Shown here piece after piece: positions 12,128 to 21,676 of a DNA stretch of 28,618 nt. The translations under genes and the position numbers were made by a program. Below the pieces are notes generated by a model. The model had not been told where the DNA came from. It did not search any database and was given only the letters and a program-made list of their open reading frames with translations. The stretch's first letter is position 1. Each line of letters starts with the position of its first letter. This stretch comes from Folioceros fuciformis (Eukaryota > Anthocerotophyta > Anthocerotopsida > Anthocerotales). Location of the stretch: NCBI GenBank assembly GCA_049999805.1, contig JBNGIO010005876.1, positions 102,379 through 130,996 on the forward strand, read 5' to 3'.

Positions 12128-12351
12128 AGCGCGGGTAGGTACTAGACAGACTCACCAAGCGTTACGAACTTCCGCAAGACTTTTCTGGAACCAGGAGACT
12201 TCCGTGTAGAACAAGAGATAAAAAGAGGAAACTTCCTTGACCTCATCCGTGATTGGGAACAATCTTCTAAAACGGTACCAAAGAACGTTGTCTTTCCTCC
12301 AACTCGCGCATGCTCACCTAACCTATGGAGAGGATGGGCAAGAGGTGAGGC
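12128..12351 (+). other. Coding-like open stretch, unidentified
   Basis: One plus-strand frame stays open from just after a TAG near 12143 to a TGA near 12350. It reads as a charged, well-mixed peptide (for example FRKTFLEPGDFRVEQEIKRG, then NFLDLIRDWEQ), which looks more like real protein than the arginine/proline-rich chance frames around it. There is no start codon near its beginning, so it would have to be an internal exon or a gene remnant. I do not recognise the family. The minus-strand frame over the same bases looks non-coding. Confidence 0.25.
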
Positions 12352-12587
12352 GGATAGGGCCTGACAGTGCAGGTGAGAACATTCCATGGGACAACCTGAG
12401 GCTAGTTGGTCATTTGCATTTTGTCACTTGGTCCATCTAACGAGGATTTTGTTTACAAGACCCAATCCTGATTCAGCAAAGCGGTGTCTTCGAGGAATGA
12501 AGTGGAGCATGCGGTCAGGAGCTTGAAGACCGTTGCCTTGTAGAGTGCCTTTTGAGTCTTGTCGACCAGAAGTAAACATCCAAACAG

Positions 12588-13783
12588 TCATGTGCTACAA
12601 GCATCGTCACAAACCTCTTCCCCCTTGCCACAACCTGGGACATCCTTGATGAGGCTTGGGTCAAGGCCACAAGCCTGCAGAATGGATACACTGGATGGAT
12701 GATCTGCGAAGTTCTTCTGTCGAAAGTCCAACAAAGTTTCTCCTGTCTTGGACACCACGAACGTAGCTCCAAGTTGCCTGACAAAATCGACCAATCCTGT
12801 GAGCACTCATACAGAGAGAACAGTGCAAAGCAGGTGTAGAAACCACAGTTACTCACAGTCCGTCTCCCTTGAAGTTGCCCGGAACGTCCTTGGTCTTGTC
12901 CAAGGCTTTTTTCACGTCCTTGTTCGTAAGGAGCATGCTGACTCCACTGAGATAACCAAGAGACTTTAGTTCCAAAGCCTTTGCTATCTTCTTGCCGTGA
13001 TCGATGTAAAGCTCTCCCTTCCAAAACCCGCCGTCCAGGAACTCTTGCAGGCCGAGGCTTTCAATGCCTGCAAACCCGAGGAAATCGAGGAACAACAAAC
13101 CCACCCTCCTCCTGTTTAATACGAACGAACCACAATTGCTTGCCACAAAGCGTAGCATCGCAACATACCAACAGCCACCACTCGGACGTTGTTGGCTTCA
13201 AGAACGGGCAGCACCCTTGACAGCTCCGCAGCATTGTTCCGACACAGGCGGCAACCAAATCGCCGAAGTACATGAATCACAGCTGTCTGCAGACATCAAT
13301 TCTAGGTTATGGCAAGTTGCCTCAGAATTCAGAGCAGCAGCGCAGGTTGTCAAGTCTCACTTGCCTGATCTTTCCAGAAGGAGCCCACTTTCACGGCCGT
13401 CTCCTCACCAGGGCCCCTAACCTTATCAATGCTGATATCACGAATTGCCTTTGCCAGGTCATTCGGTCCTGCCGCCGTAGCCATACCTGAGAGGCAGGCG
13501 TTGACAACAAGGAATGAAGAGCTACTGCAATTCTTGAAGAGACCGCAGAACCGCTCAAATCCACCTCCTTCTTTCACGGACGAAAGATCCGAACCAGGGG
13601 CTCGTGTGGGTCAGAGAGGGACATCGAGCACAATGTGCTCACACAAGTCAGAAATGAGGAAGAAAAAGAAACAAGACCTGAAGAAGCGGATCTGCCTTGA
13701 AGCAAGGAGGAGGAGTTCGATAACAACAAGGCCACGCCAACAGTGAAAATGCCTGCCGCAATGGTCGACCTTCCACGTCTCAT
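12588..13783 (-). CDS. PRXL2-type thioredoxin-fold (AhpC/TSA-like) protein
   Basis: Redox protein of the peroxiredoxin-like 2 family, which uses a CxxC motif in a thioredoxin fold. Minus-strand exons: 13783-13678, 13486-13365, 13286-13169, 13067-12857 and 12777-12588. Phases match at every junction, giving about 248 residues. The sequence shows a hydrophobic N-terminal stretch (TIAAGIFTVGVALLL), WKDQ then TAVIHVLRRFGCRLCR with both CxxC cysteines present, the family signature LGLQEFLDGGFWKGELYID, and GNFKGDGLQLGATFVV. The N-terminus suggests a membrane anchor or an organelle-targeting sequence. The tail adds three cysteines (GCGKGEEVCDDACST). The second intron starts with GC instead of GT. 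Exon 1 is the least certain; an alternative start is the ATG at 13484. No disabling change was seen from there to the stop. Confidence 0.85.
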
Positions 13784-14517
13784 CCTTTGCTCTATTTGTG
13801 GACCACCTCTTTGGCCCTCCAAAAGCTCCACTTTTGTGGTCCCCATTCTCACGACCACGTTCAAACTTCGAAGTCCAGTCGGGAGCTCGTCGTCAGTTCA
13901 TCACCCGTCTCGGTTCACACTACTCACAATAACCCTGTACTTAAAACATCCCGGTTCCTTACAACCTGTACATAGCACCCACCAGTGCATGCAGCATAGT
14001 CTTCCTCAGAGGCATGGCCAACCAGCTACCTTTTAAGTGACTGACTGCCATTGGATCACCATCATCAACCCAAGCTGGCTTAAGCATGTTGTCAAACCCC
14101 AGCACTCCTCCACGAGACCCCTTGCTCCAGAGCTGTTCTTATCTCGTCTCTTATCTCAACACTTAGTGGGGTCCAGAAAAAATTGTTGCCACAAGCGCTT
14201 CTGCTCCTGGCAACGGCCATCGACCTGGCAACGGCCATCGACCTGGCAGTATCCAGCAGGAAGGCGCACTGTTCCCGGATGCTGCAGGACTGTCAGGCAC
14301 AATCAACTGTTTGTCCTTCCAAGCTGCCACCTTACCTGCTGCTATCTTACATACAACCTGACGTCTAGAGGTGGAAGGTCTACCACACTCTCCTGTGAGC
14401 CAGAAGGAAAGGATTCACGCTTCAAGGTCTCAACAAAGTTCCTGGCTAGCAGAGGTTCTGGCTACTACTCATTCACCAGCTGGGAAGACATGCCTATTAG
14501 GAAGTATGTCGTTTAGT
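13784..14517. other. Spacer between PRXL2 and AK6 remnant
   Basis: No gene recognised. An exact 18-base unit (CCTGGCAACGGCCATCGA) is repeated twice in tandem at about 14212-14247, followed by a partial third copy. The left part probably contains the PRXL2 promoter. Confidence 0.4.
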
Positions 14518-15179
14518 CAAGAGGAGTTCATCCCTTCCCGAATCTACTGTTCGAGCGTTTCTACATTCCTCTATAATGTCACTCTGTAATGCCATTACGA
14601 TATCATGTCTCGTTCTTCCTCCAGTGACACCTGAAAGATCTCACTCTGAATGTCGTTCTTCAACGTCGCACCTAAGTATACCCAGTGCACATCCAGATGA
14701 AGGTCAAATCTTCTGTGGATGCATGCATGAGAATAACCCCTTAACAGACAATACACTGATCGAAACAACCTACTGGTCAGACACGGTGTTTTTGGTCTGC
14801 AGAACTGCGACAAGGTCCAAGCATCTTTCAGGGAACAAATCAAATCCATGGTATTCCACGATGTTCCCTCTTTGCACCCTATCCTCCAGCTCGGTGCAAA
14901 CCTGAACATGCATCCAGAGCTGATGCCGTGACACTATTGCTTACTGCAATGAAAGCGAACATCGTTGGCATGGCAGGGATGGGCTGTCGTACCAGATCCT
15001 CATTCACAGTGCCAGGCAAACTTCACGTCCCATCCACCATGCAGGACTTTTTAGGTGACGATCTCACCCACGTTGACGTGACTCAAGCCTGCAGCACTGG
15101 CCAACACCGAACAAGTGGACGTCTTGCCTTTGCCAGAATTGCCAGTCATTCACGAGTTGGGCTGCTTTCGCCTATCCAT
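14518..15179 (-). pseudogene. AK6: Adenylate kinase 6 (AK6/hCINAP/Fap7) pseudogene
   Basis: Working AK6/Fap7 is a small nuclear NMP kinase/ATPase that helps mature the small ribosomal subunit. Minus-strand remnants appear in the family order. First is a P-loop GNSGKGKTSTCSVL (about 15152-15111), then GLSHVNVGEIV and LHGGWD, then NEDL at a retained splice donor. After an intron come CTELEDRVQRGNIVEYHGFD and LFPERCLDLVAVLQTKNTV, then LKNDIQSEIFQVSLEE and RNVETLEQ. Breaks include a stop just before the P-loop, a stop after VGEIVT, a one-base shift before the first donor, shifts in the C-terminal part, and a stop where the family has tryptophan after ETLEQ. The retained intron boundary argues against a reverse-transcribed copy. 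It is head-to-head with the ValRS pseudogene, 188 bases away. Confidence 0.8.
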
Positions 15180-16559
15180 GCTAGCGCCAAGCGCTACCAA
15201 AACAACGTTTGCGCGAACAGCAGCTCGGGGGGAAGGGTATCAGCAGGTAGCAGGCAATACCAAAGCTCAAGGCACGAGGTTTTCGTTCCTATCATTTTTG
15301 GACTGCTACTGGGTCTGTTCGAGAACCCGTTCTGGGCGATCCGCAGGTGTTGCCTTGTTGCTGGGCCATGGAAGCTGGACAGGGCCGTCAAAATGAAGAT
15401 CCTGAGCGTAATAAGAAAGACGAGGAGAAGGTGCGGTCGCCAGCTGATGCTGACCTGTCGCAAAGCTGAACTCTGTGTTGTGTGGGGCCTGATTTTGTCT
15501 CCCTGTTCAATTCAGATTCCAGCATTGTCTACAGGCCAGTGAGAAGGAATTGAAGAAAGAGAGAGCTGCGCAGAAGGCAGAGGCAGCAGAAGCTGCCAAA
15601 GCCGCACCAGATGGACATCGCAAGAAGAAGGAGACCAAGGCCTGCAGGTGCAGAGGAAGGGATGGATGATCCTCCCACGCCGGGTGGCCAAAAAAAGCAG
15701 TTGGTGGCTCTCTTAGCCCCGTTCTACGGCCCTAAGGCAGTGGAGAGGAAGTCAGCTATGGCATGCAGCGCTGGAGATGCAAACTTTTCAAATGTTTGGC
15801 TGCCGATGTGGTTTTCATGTTTCGGTTGCTGATGCAGATTGTATGAGTGGTGGGAGGGATGGGGATTCTTAGTGGTCAACAACACCAGTACCAAGCCGCC
15901 GTTTATTCTTGTAAGCATTTTCCTCACTTCTGCTTTGCAGGCTGTGGAATCACGGATGTGGCTCAGCCGAATCGTGATTCCTGCTACAGGTAGTACCCCC
16001 GCCAAACGTGACTGGTGCCCTACACATTGGCCAGGCCTTAGCTGCAGCCATCCAGGTACGAGATGTTGCCTTCTGATTTGAAACAGAAGCAGTGACTGAG
16101 AGCTCACTGGTTGATTCACCAACGTCTTTTCTGCTCACGTAGGATTCCGTGGTCAGATGGCACAGAATGAGAGGCTAAATTATACTTTAGGTTCCAGGAA
16201 TTGACCACGCCTGCCATTGCAACTGAGGTATCATCGTACGCCTTGCCACTGCTGGTTCCACTAGTGAGGTGTAGGATTCATGGTCTAAGGTGTAAGGGAT
16301 GTCATAGCCAGGTGACTTTCCTTTCCTGACAGGCAGGTGCATGCTTAGATCACACTCACGCCAGGGAAAGTGTTTCAAACTGATTAATCATTGTACATTC
16401 TATGTGCGCATACATGGGCAGTCTATGGGCAGTCCTGTGATGGAGAGACGTGATCCTTCACAAGAGGTACATTCTCTCCTGACTGTCCTACTCACTAGCT
16501 GCTGCCCTAACTTAACCAGAGCAGTCTGAATTCCAATACCACCCCTCATACTCGGCATG

Positions 16560-17475
16560 TTAGGCTGAGGGTCATGTTAGTCTAGGACATGACAAACCCC
16601 AAGCAAAGCCATACAATCGACAATGATGATTGAAAGCACGATTGTCAAACTCCTCACCTTATCATTGCTAAGGATCTTGACCTTCCTACTAACCTGAGTT
16701 TCTACTTCTGATTTGCTAGTGTCCTCATCTATGAGGTAACTTGATAGAGAAGACCTTGTAGAGAGGGGTCTGCATAGGTCCTAAGAGGTCTGTATGAATT
16801 AGACCTGGAGGTTCAGGACTCCTATAAGGACCTACAGAGAATTTCTTACGTTGCTGTCTGCCCAATGCACAACTTTGACACAATGTCAGATCAGCAATGG
16901 ACTTAACAGGGAAACCTAACACATAATCGTGTTGCAGGCTTTCATCCTTTGTGCACCTGCGTGGCCTAGCCTAAGTGCCACAGATCACTGGATGATGAGG
17001 ACACCAAGGAGCTAAATGAAGTATTAGGAAGAGTCAAACTACCCCCCTCAGGTTGTTGAAGGGCCTCGCTCTCATGATAGATACGACTTGTGCCTAAGAC
17101 AAACCAACATATGGAGGGATTGATAGAAAAGAGCCAGCCTCAAGTGCATGTTAGGGGCGAAGACAAAGGTGAAGCCAGCCTCACGTGCTTGTTAGGGGTA
17201 AAGACAAAGGTGAAGCCAGCCTGACGTGCTTGTTAGGGGCAAAGACATGTGAAGCCAGCCTCAAGTGCCTGTCCCACAGAAACGAAGTTCTTACTCAAAG
17301 AGGAACAAGTAACTTGTGCATCAGGTAAAGTAATGGTGATAGTGCCTGTGCCGCGAATTGCACACCTCGAGTCATCTCCAATATACACGTGACTCTTAAC
17401 TATGCTAGGTTGGAAGGAGGCAAATTATTCCTAGTCATGTTCTGGGTTGCTCCGAATCGACAAACCATGCTCCGG
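16560..17475 (-). mobile_element. Degraded Ty1/copia retrotransposon fragment
   Basis: Minus-strand pieces of a copia polyprotein appear in the usual order. A protease site region is first (WFVDS near 17470-17452, followed in a shifted frame by TQNMT). Next is HVYIGDDSRCAIRGTGTI and LSKNFVSVGQ (about 17390-17275). The GAG-pre-integrase follows, with DLWHL, LTLCQSCALGRQ and HTDLLGPMQTP (about 16990-16745). Last is a remnant of the integrase core (KILSNDK, EEFDNRAF near 16690-16630). Frameshifts, stops and an internal deletion between HTDLLGPMQTP and the integrase core make it inactive. No long terminal repeats were recognised. It lies in the gap between ValRS exons. Confidence 0.85.
17132..17275. 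repeat. 41-bp minisatellite inside copia fragment
   Basis: AGCCAGCCT-type units start at 17132, 17173, 17214 and 17253, giving three and a half copies of a 41/39-base unit containing GCTTGTTAGGGG. It sits between the protease and GAG-pre-integrase remnants of the copia fragment. The period is not a multiple of three, so it arose after, or contributed to, loss of the reading frame. Confidence 0.85.
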
Positions 17476-17721
17476 AGTCCAGATCGACATTTAGGCACAC
17501 TACAAAACAGGCGGGTGCCATGTGTAGCACTACTGGAAGCGTGATCTCTTTTGTAGATACAATAATTATCAGATTTATTTGAGTGAGTTATTTGAGTACT
17601 TTGAAGACCCCTCTTTTCCTTTGCTTAGAAAACCTTACTCGGGTTCCAAGATCAGTCATTTATCTTGATTTTTTCATTCTCGATTACGACTAAATATCTG
17701 CGACTTCGACTAAATATCTGC

Positions 17722-17771
17722 ATATCTGCATATTGGAGCACACCAAATATCCGCATATTGGAGCACACCAA
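17722..17771. repeat. 25-bp tandem duplication
   Basis: Two adjacent 25-base copies (17722-17746 and 17747-17771) differ at one base (ATATCTGC versus ATATCCGC). Confidence 0.9.
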
Positions 17772-18506
17772 AGCGAGACATTGATGTAATTGTATTTTGG
17801 ATATGGCTTTTTGGTAAAGGGTTTGAATGGACAACTTGGATTTTCAATTTGTTTTCACCCAACACCAAATTTGATTCCAATGTGTCACATATGAATGATC
17901 ATCGTGCTGCTCCCTGGTATCCTAAACATGGTAAAATAGGCAAAATATTTAGCTCGTCATCCATAACCCTGCAATTCTGACAAGAGGCCATGTCAAAGGC
18001 TAGTGATAGAGTGAAATCTTCATTAAACTGACCAATCAATCTTCATGTGCAACACTTTACATGAACATCATGGAAATAAGTGCAAAGGCGAGCAACTAAG
18101 AGGAGTGATTGCTTCCAACAATCTAGAGATGTGACACTAAGGAGTGATACTAACCCTAACAATTGTATGTGGGTTGGTAGGGGAAGATAGAGTGTTGAGT
18201 AGTAGTATGATGATCCCACAACTCTTAACTATTTTGATGGTGTGGACAAGAAGATTTGGTGTCAAACCTTCTTGCCTGCACAAGGGAAGGCCTCAAAGTC
18301 TTGAGTCCCACACTAGCGCTTATATTGAGCAAACTGCACTTCTCAAAAAGGAAATGCTTCAACATGAAGAAACAATTATGAAAAGGGATGGCTTCTTGGA
18401 TCACCTTTCCCATGACCGTAAACCTAAATGCTACAAAATTAGGGTACTACTAAATGCTTGAAACCCAATTCCACAAGAACAACACAATACTATCAAAGCC
18501 ATCACA

Positions 18507-18632
18507 ATTGCATAAGCTCCCACAAGCCCTAGGCTAAGAGCTATGTAATTGCACATAAACTCTCACGAGCACAAGGTTAAGAGTTTAACTCTTGCACACA
18601 AGTTTTCACAAGCACATAGGTAAGAACTATGC
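18507..18632. repeat. Degenerate ~42-bp tandem repeat, three copies
   Basis: Units starting near 18507, 18548 and 18591 share the pattern TTGCA, then CACAAGC, then TAAGA with many substitutions. Confidence 0.6.
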
Positions 18633-18947
18633 AATAGGACTTGACATAAGTACCCAACTAGAATAACGAAGAGGAGATAACTAGGCTCTTGAACATGGAG
18701 AGCACTAACAGGTCAAACAACTATCTTAGTCACTTCTTCATGCAGAAAGATCATAGCCAATTGTATACTTGAGGCTCATCTATGACTATTTTGAGTACTA
18801 CCTATCTTTAGTAACAACCTTGTTTAGACTAGAAGCAAAGTTCCTATACAACTTATTTAGTGGTTGTAGTTGGCATGCCTATTGAGGCGTTAGTTAATAT
18901 TGGATACCTACCATTTTGATTGGTTGTCCTAAACACTAATTTCTAAA

Positions 18948-19033
18948 AGGTCGGAGTAGGGTTTGAGGTTTATGGAACTACTAATTTATCAAGGTTGCAG
19001 TAGGATTTGAGGTTTATGGTACATATAGGCCCA
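18948..19033 (+). promoter_or_regulatory. Telo-box plus site II promoter elements of SAS10
   Basis: Within 130 bases upstream of the SAS10 ATG are a telo-box (TAGGGTTT, 18957-18964, the reverse of AAACCCTA) and a site II element (GGCCCA, 19028-19033, the reverse of TGGGCC). In plants this pair is characteristic of genes for ribosomal proteins and ribosome biogenesis. The 28 bases around the telo-box (18948-18975) are duplicated at 18992-19019 with three differences, one of which turns the second telo-box into TAGGATTT. Confidence 0.65.
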
Positions 19034-19077
19034 GTTGGGTAGTAAACGAGGCAATTGGAGACGAGCGTTGTGAAGCG

Positions 19078-21153
19078 ATGGGGAAGCCTAGAAGAGGTCG
19101 GGGATCACGGCTGCCCAAGCGGAGTGGCTGGCAGGCGAAAGCCCGCCAAATGGATCCCAAGTATTTTGATGAGGACCTGTTTGCAAAGCAACGGAATAAG
19201 ATCCCTTTGATGGGTAACGACGACGATGACGACGGCACAGACGAAGAAATGGAAACGCCGGTCTTAGATATTCCGGAGGAGGATACGTCTGGAAGCGAGG
19301 AGGAGGAGGAGGAGGAGGAAGAGTACGAGGAGGAAAAACCTACTGGCTTGGCCGCCAAGATGGCCAAGCAAATAACACTGTTGCGGCGAAAACAGGCTGC
19401 CATGGCCGGTGATGAGGATGAAGAGGAGGAGGGAGAAACGAGGGAGAAGAGGGCATGGGGGAAGTCGAAGAAGGCGTATTACAGTGCAGAGAATGTAGAT
19501 TTTGAGTTGCAGTCCAGTGATGATCAGGCATTTGCTGAGGAGGAGGTTGAGGCGCTCAGGTTGCAGCGGCTGTATGCTGCTTCCATGAGGCCAGAAGACT
19601 ATGGGCTGGAAGAGGAAGAAAGCTTGGAGCAGCTTGTGAAGCGAAGAGCTGACGGGGGACAGAAGATTATGAAGGCCAAAGATAGTGAGCCGGCGAAGCA
19701 GGTGAAAGAAGCTGCTGGAAGCGAGATGGCTGTGGAGCGGATTGTCAAAGATATTAGCTTGCTGTCCAGGGAGGAGCAAATGGAGTATGTCATGAGTGAT
19801 GCCCCAGAGTTGCCAGGTCTTCTTAACGACCTGAAGGTATGTGCTGATGAATTGGAGAACAGAGTAATTCCTCTGGAAGAGAAGGTGCGATCTGGTGTGC
19901 TTCGTGCTACAGAAGATGGATTGATTTATTTGGAAATGAAGCATCTTGTGCTCATGAGCTACTGTCAGCTCATTTTGGTGTATCTGGGGCTGAAGGCGGA
20001 AGGTAAGTCCGTGAGGGGTCACCCTGTGATTCCACGTCTTATGGAGAGGCGTTCGTTAGTTTTGAAGATGCAATCACTGGATAAGAAGGTTGACGACCGA
20101 GTTGGGAAGGTCCTCCAGCCTACGGAGCTGAGCAATGGTTTCGAGGGTGTGAAGGATAAGGACTCGTCGAAGGGCAGACCTAATACGGGCTTATTGGAGT
20201 CGGAGGTTGACACAGACACTCAAGGAGCCGGAGATGTGGAGCGTCCGCCTACGAAAGCTCCACCTTCCATGAAGGAAGACATGAGTTCCGGTGACAGAAG
20301 TGCAGGACAGGAAGCCCGCCGCAGTTCAGCACGCAGTGCAATTGTCGAGGTGCCTGCCGCCGACTCGGAGGGTAGACCTGAGGAACCGAGAAAATTCATC
20401 TCAGCTCAAAGCATGGAAATGATGAGAGAGCGGGAGAGACTGGAAGCTCTTGCCAAGCAAGAAGAAGATCTGTTTGCAAGGGCTCCTCTCTCGAAAGCTG
20501 AGAGCAGGAAGTTGAAGGACGGGAAGAAATCATGGAGTGACTTGGTCCCTATTATGGATGACCTTGCTGATGATGTTACCGATCTAACGGAGATGGACGA
20601 CGGAAAGGGAAGGAAGCGTCGAAGTCTGTCACAAGCTATCGCTGAAGCATGTCATCCCTCTAAGAAGGGAAGGGCAACTTCAGGAGATGCTGACCTACCG
20701 GTTAGGGATGACATCGGCGACAGACGAAACAAGTACGAGATCCAGAAGTCTTCGAGAAAGCGGGAGCGGGTGGACCGACAAGAGAGTGTGGAGGAGCGCG
20801 AGGGCAAGGACGCTGGTGAGGACGAATTTTATCAACAGGCCAAACAGCTGCAGGCGTCGAAAAAGGCTGCAAAGGCTGCCAAATACTCCTGGAAGCCAAC
20901 AATGACTCCGGCCGAGGAACATTTCGAGGGCAGACGAAAAATATCAAGCCAGATGGAGAAGAATAGGGGCCTCACACGGTACAGAAAGAAATTAACTAAG
21001 AACCCAAGGAAGAAGTACAAGCTCAAGCATGAGAAGGCTGTCATTCGACGGAAAGGACAAGTGCGCGAAGTGAAGCTTGCTTTGAAGCCATATGGGGGAG
21101 AAGCGACTGGAATTAGAACAGACATTAGTCGCAGTGTCAGATTGCAATATTGA
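19078..21153 (+). CDS. UTP3: SAS10/UTP3 small-subunit processome protein
   Basis: Nucleolar component of the U3 small-subunit processome, needed for early 18S pre-rRNA cleavage. It is a single uninterrupted frame of 691 residues. The N-terminus is basic (MGKPRRGRGSRLPKRSGWQ), followed by acidic runs (residues about 43-90, including EEEEEEEEYEEE) typical of nucleolar proteins. The Sas10/Utp3/C1D domain spans about 215-345 (REEQMEYVMSDAPELPGLL, YLEMKHLVLMSYCQLILVYL, HPVIPRLMERR). The basic C-terminal Sas10 domain spans about 615-691 (RRKISSQMEKNRGLTRYRKK, RRKGQVREVK, GIRTDISRSVRL). The start follows telo-box and site II elements at a suitable distance. Lack of introns is notable in an otherwise intron-rich window. 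It lies between two exons of the ValRS pseudogene, on the same strand. No truncation was seen; it is probably functional. Confidence 0.93.
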   Translation: MGKPRRGRGSRLPKRSGWQAKARQMDPKYFDEDLFAKQRNKIPLMGNDDDDDGTDEEMETPVLDIPEEDTSGSEEEEEEEEEYEEEKPTGLAAKMAKQITLLRRKQAAMAGDEDEEEEGETREKRAWGKSKKAYYSAENVDFELQSSDDQAFAEEEVEALRLQRLYAASMRPEDYGLEEEESLEQLVKRRADGGQKIMKAKDSEPAKQVKEAAGSEMAVERIVKDISLLSREEQMEYVMSDAPELPGLLNDLKVCADELENRVIPLEEKVRSGVLRATEDGLIYLEMKHLVLMSYCQLILVYLGLKAEGKSVRGHPVIPRLMERRSLVLKMQSLDKKVDDRVGKVLQPTELSNGFEGVKDKDSSKGRPNTGLLESEVDTDTQGAGDVERPPTKAPPSMKEDMSSGDRSAGQEARRSSARSAIVEVPAADSEGRPEEPRKFISAQSMEMMRERERLEALAKQEEDLFARAPLSKAESRKLKDGKKSWSDLVPIMDDLADDVTDLTEMDDGKGRKRRSLSQAIAEACHPSKKGRATSGDADLPVRDDIGDRRNKYEIQKSSRKRERVDRQESVEEREGKDAGEDEFYQQAKQLQASKKAAKAAKYSWKPTMTPAEEHFEGRRKISSQMEKNRGLTRYRKKLTKNPRKKYKLKHEKAVIRRKGQVREVKLALKPYGGEATGIRTDISRSVRLQY

Positions 21154-21543
21154 TGGAAATTTTTTAAATCAAGCAGATCTGAGTACCGGGAATCTCAATG
21201 GAAATTGCACGCCCTAACGCTTTGGCGATGGAAGCTTGACTCTAATGTTGCATGGATGATAGAATGCATCACAACTGGCCTCTGTCGAACTCGTGGTCCA
21301 GTCCTCATAACCGGATGGTACCCTTCAGAAGAGTGTACTCCTCTGTTAACTAAACTCCGTATCTCCTCACATAGCGACTTGAGGACGTCCTTTGGACTTG
21401 CTGCTTCATCCTTGGCCACGTTATTGCTCAGATGCGGTCACCGACGACTTACCATCTCTTTGCTCGTGACCGTCGCTCCCGCAATCTCGTCTATCACAAT
21501 TTCACCGTCTACAGCAATAAGTTACTGGACGACTTCCAGACAT

Positions 21544-21676
21544 CAGTTGCGGAGGTCTGCAATTCTGCTCTATCCTTGTCCCTCTTGTTGCTCATGTGTC
21601 AGTCGCCGAGGTCTGCAATTCTGCTCTATCCTTGTCCCTCTTGTTGCTCAGATGTCAGTCGCCGAGGTCTGCAATT
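21544..21676. repeat. 56-bp tandem repeat, 2.4 copies
   Basis: Units at 21544-21599 and 21600-21655, then a partial unit to about 21676 (CAGTCGCCGAGGTCTGCAAT). The first two copies are almost identical. It is located between the SAS10 stop and the next ValRS remnant exon; the rest of 21154-21851 shows no gene. Confidence 0.88.

Larger units (their letters stand above)
17476..18947. other. AT-rich spacer with short tandem repeats
   Basis: No gene recognised between the copia fragment and the SAS10 promoter. It contains a 25-base perfect-but-one tandem duplication at 17722-17771 (ATATCTGCATATTGGAGCAC and onward) and a degenerate repeat of about 41-43 bases at 18507-18632 (ATTGCATAAGCTCCCACAAG-like units, three copies). 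It is inferred to be spacer inserted into, or grown within, the ValRS intron. Confidence 0.5.

Noticed and set aside
14595-14909. Apparent copia RNase H-like peptide on the minus strand
   Set aside because: Read through the neighbouring frames, the same bases give AK6 motifs (ELEDRVQRGNIVEYHGFD, then LKNDIQSEIFQVSLEE) in the right order, which explains the region better.
21154-21300. Poly-A tail or flanking direct repeats proving SAS10 retroposition
   Set aside because: Only a short AATTTTTTAAAT stretch follows the stop; no tail or target-site duplication was seen, so retroposition remains a hypothesis.
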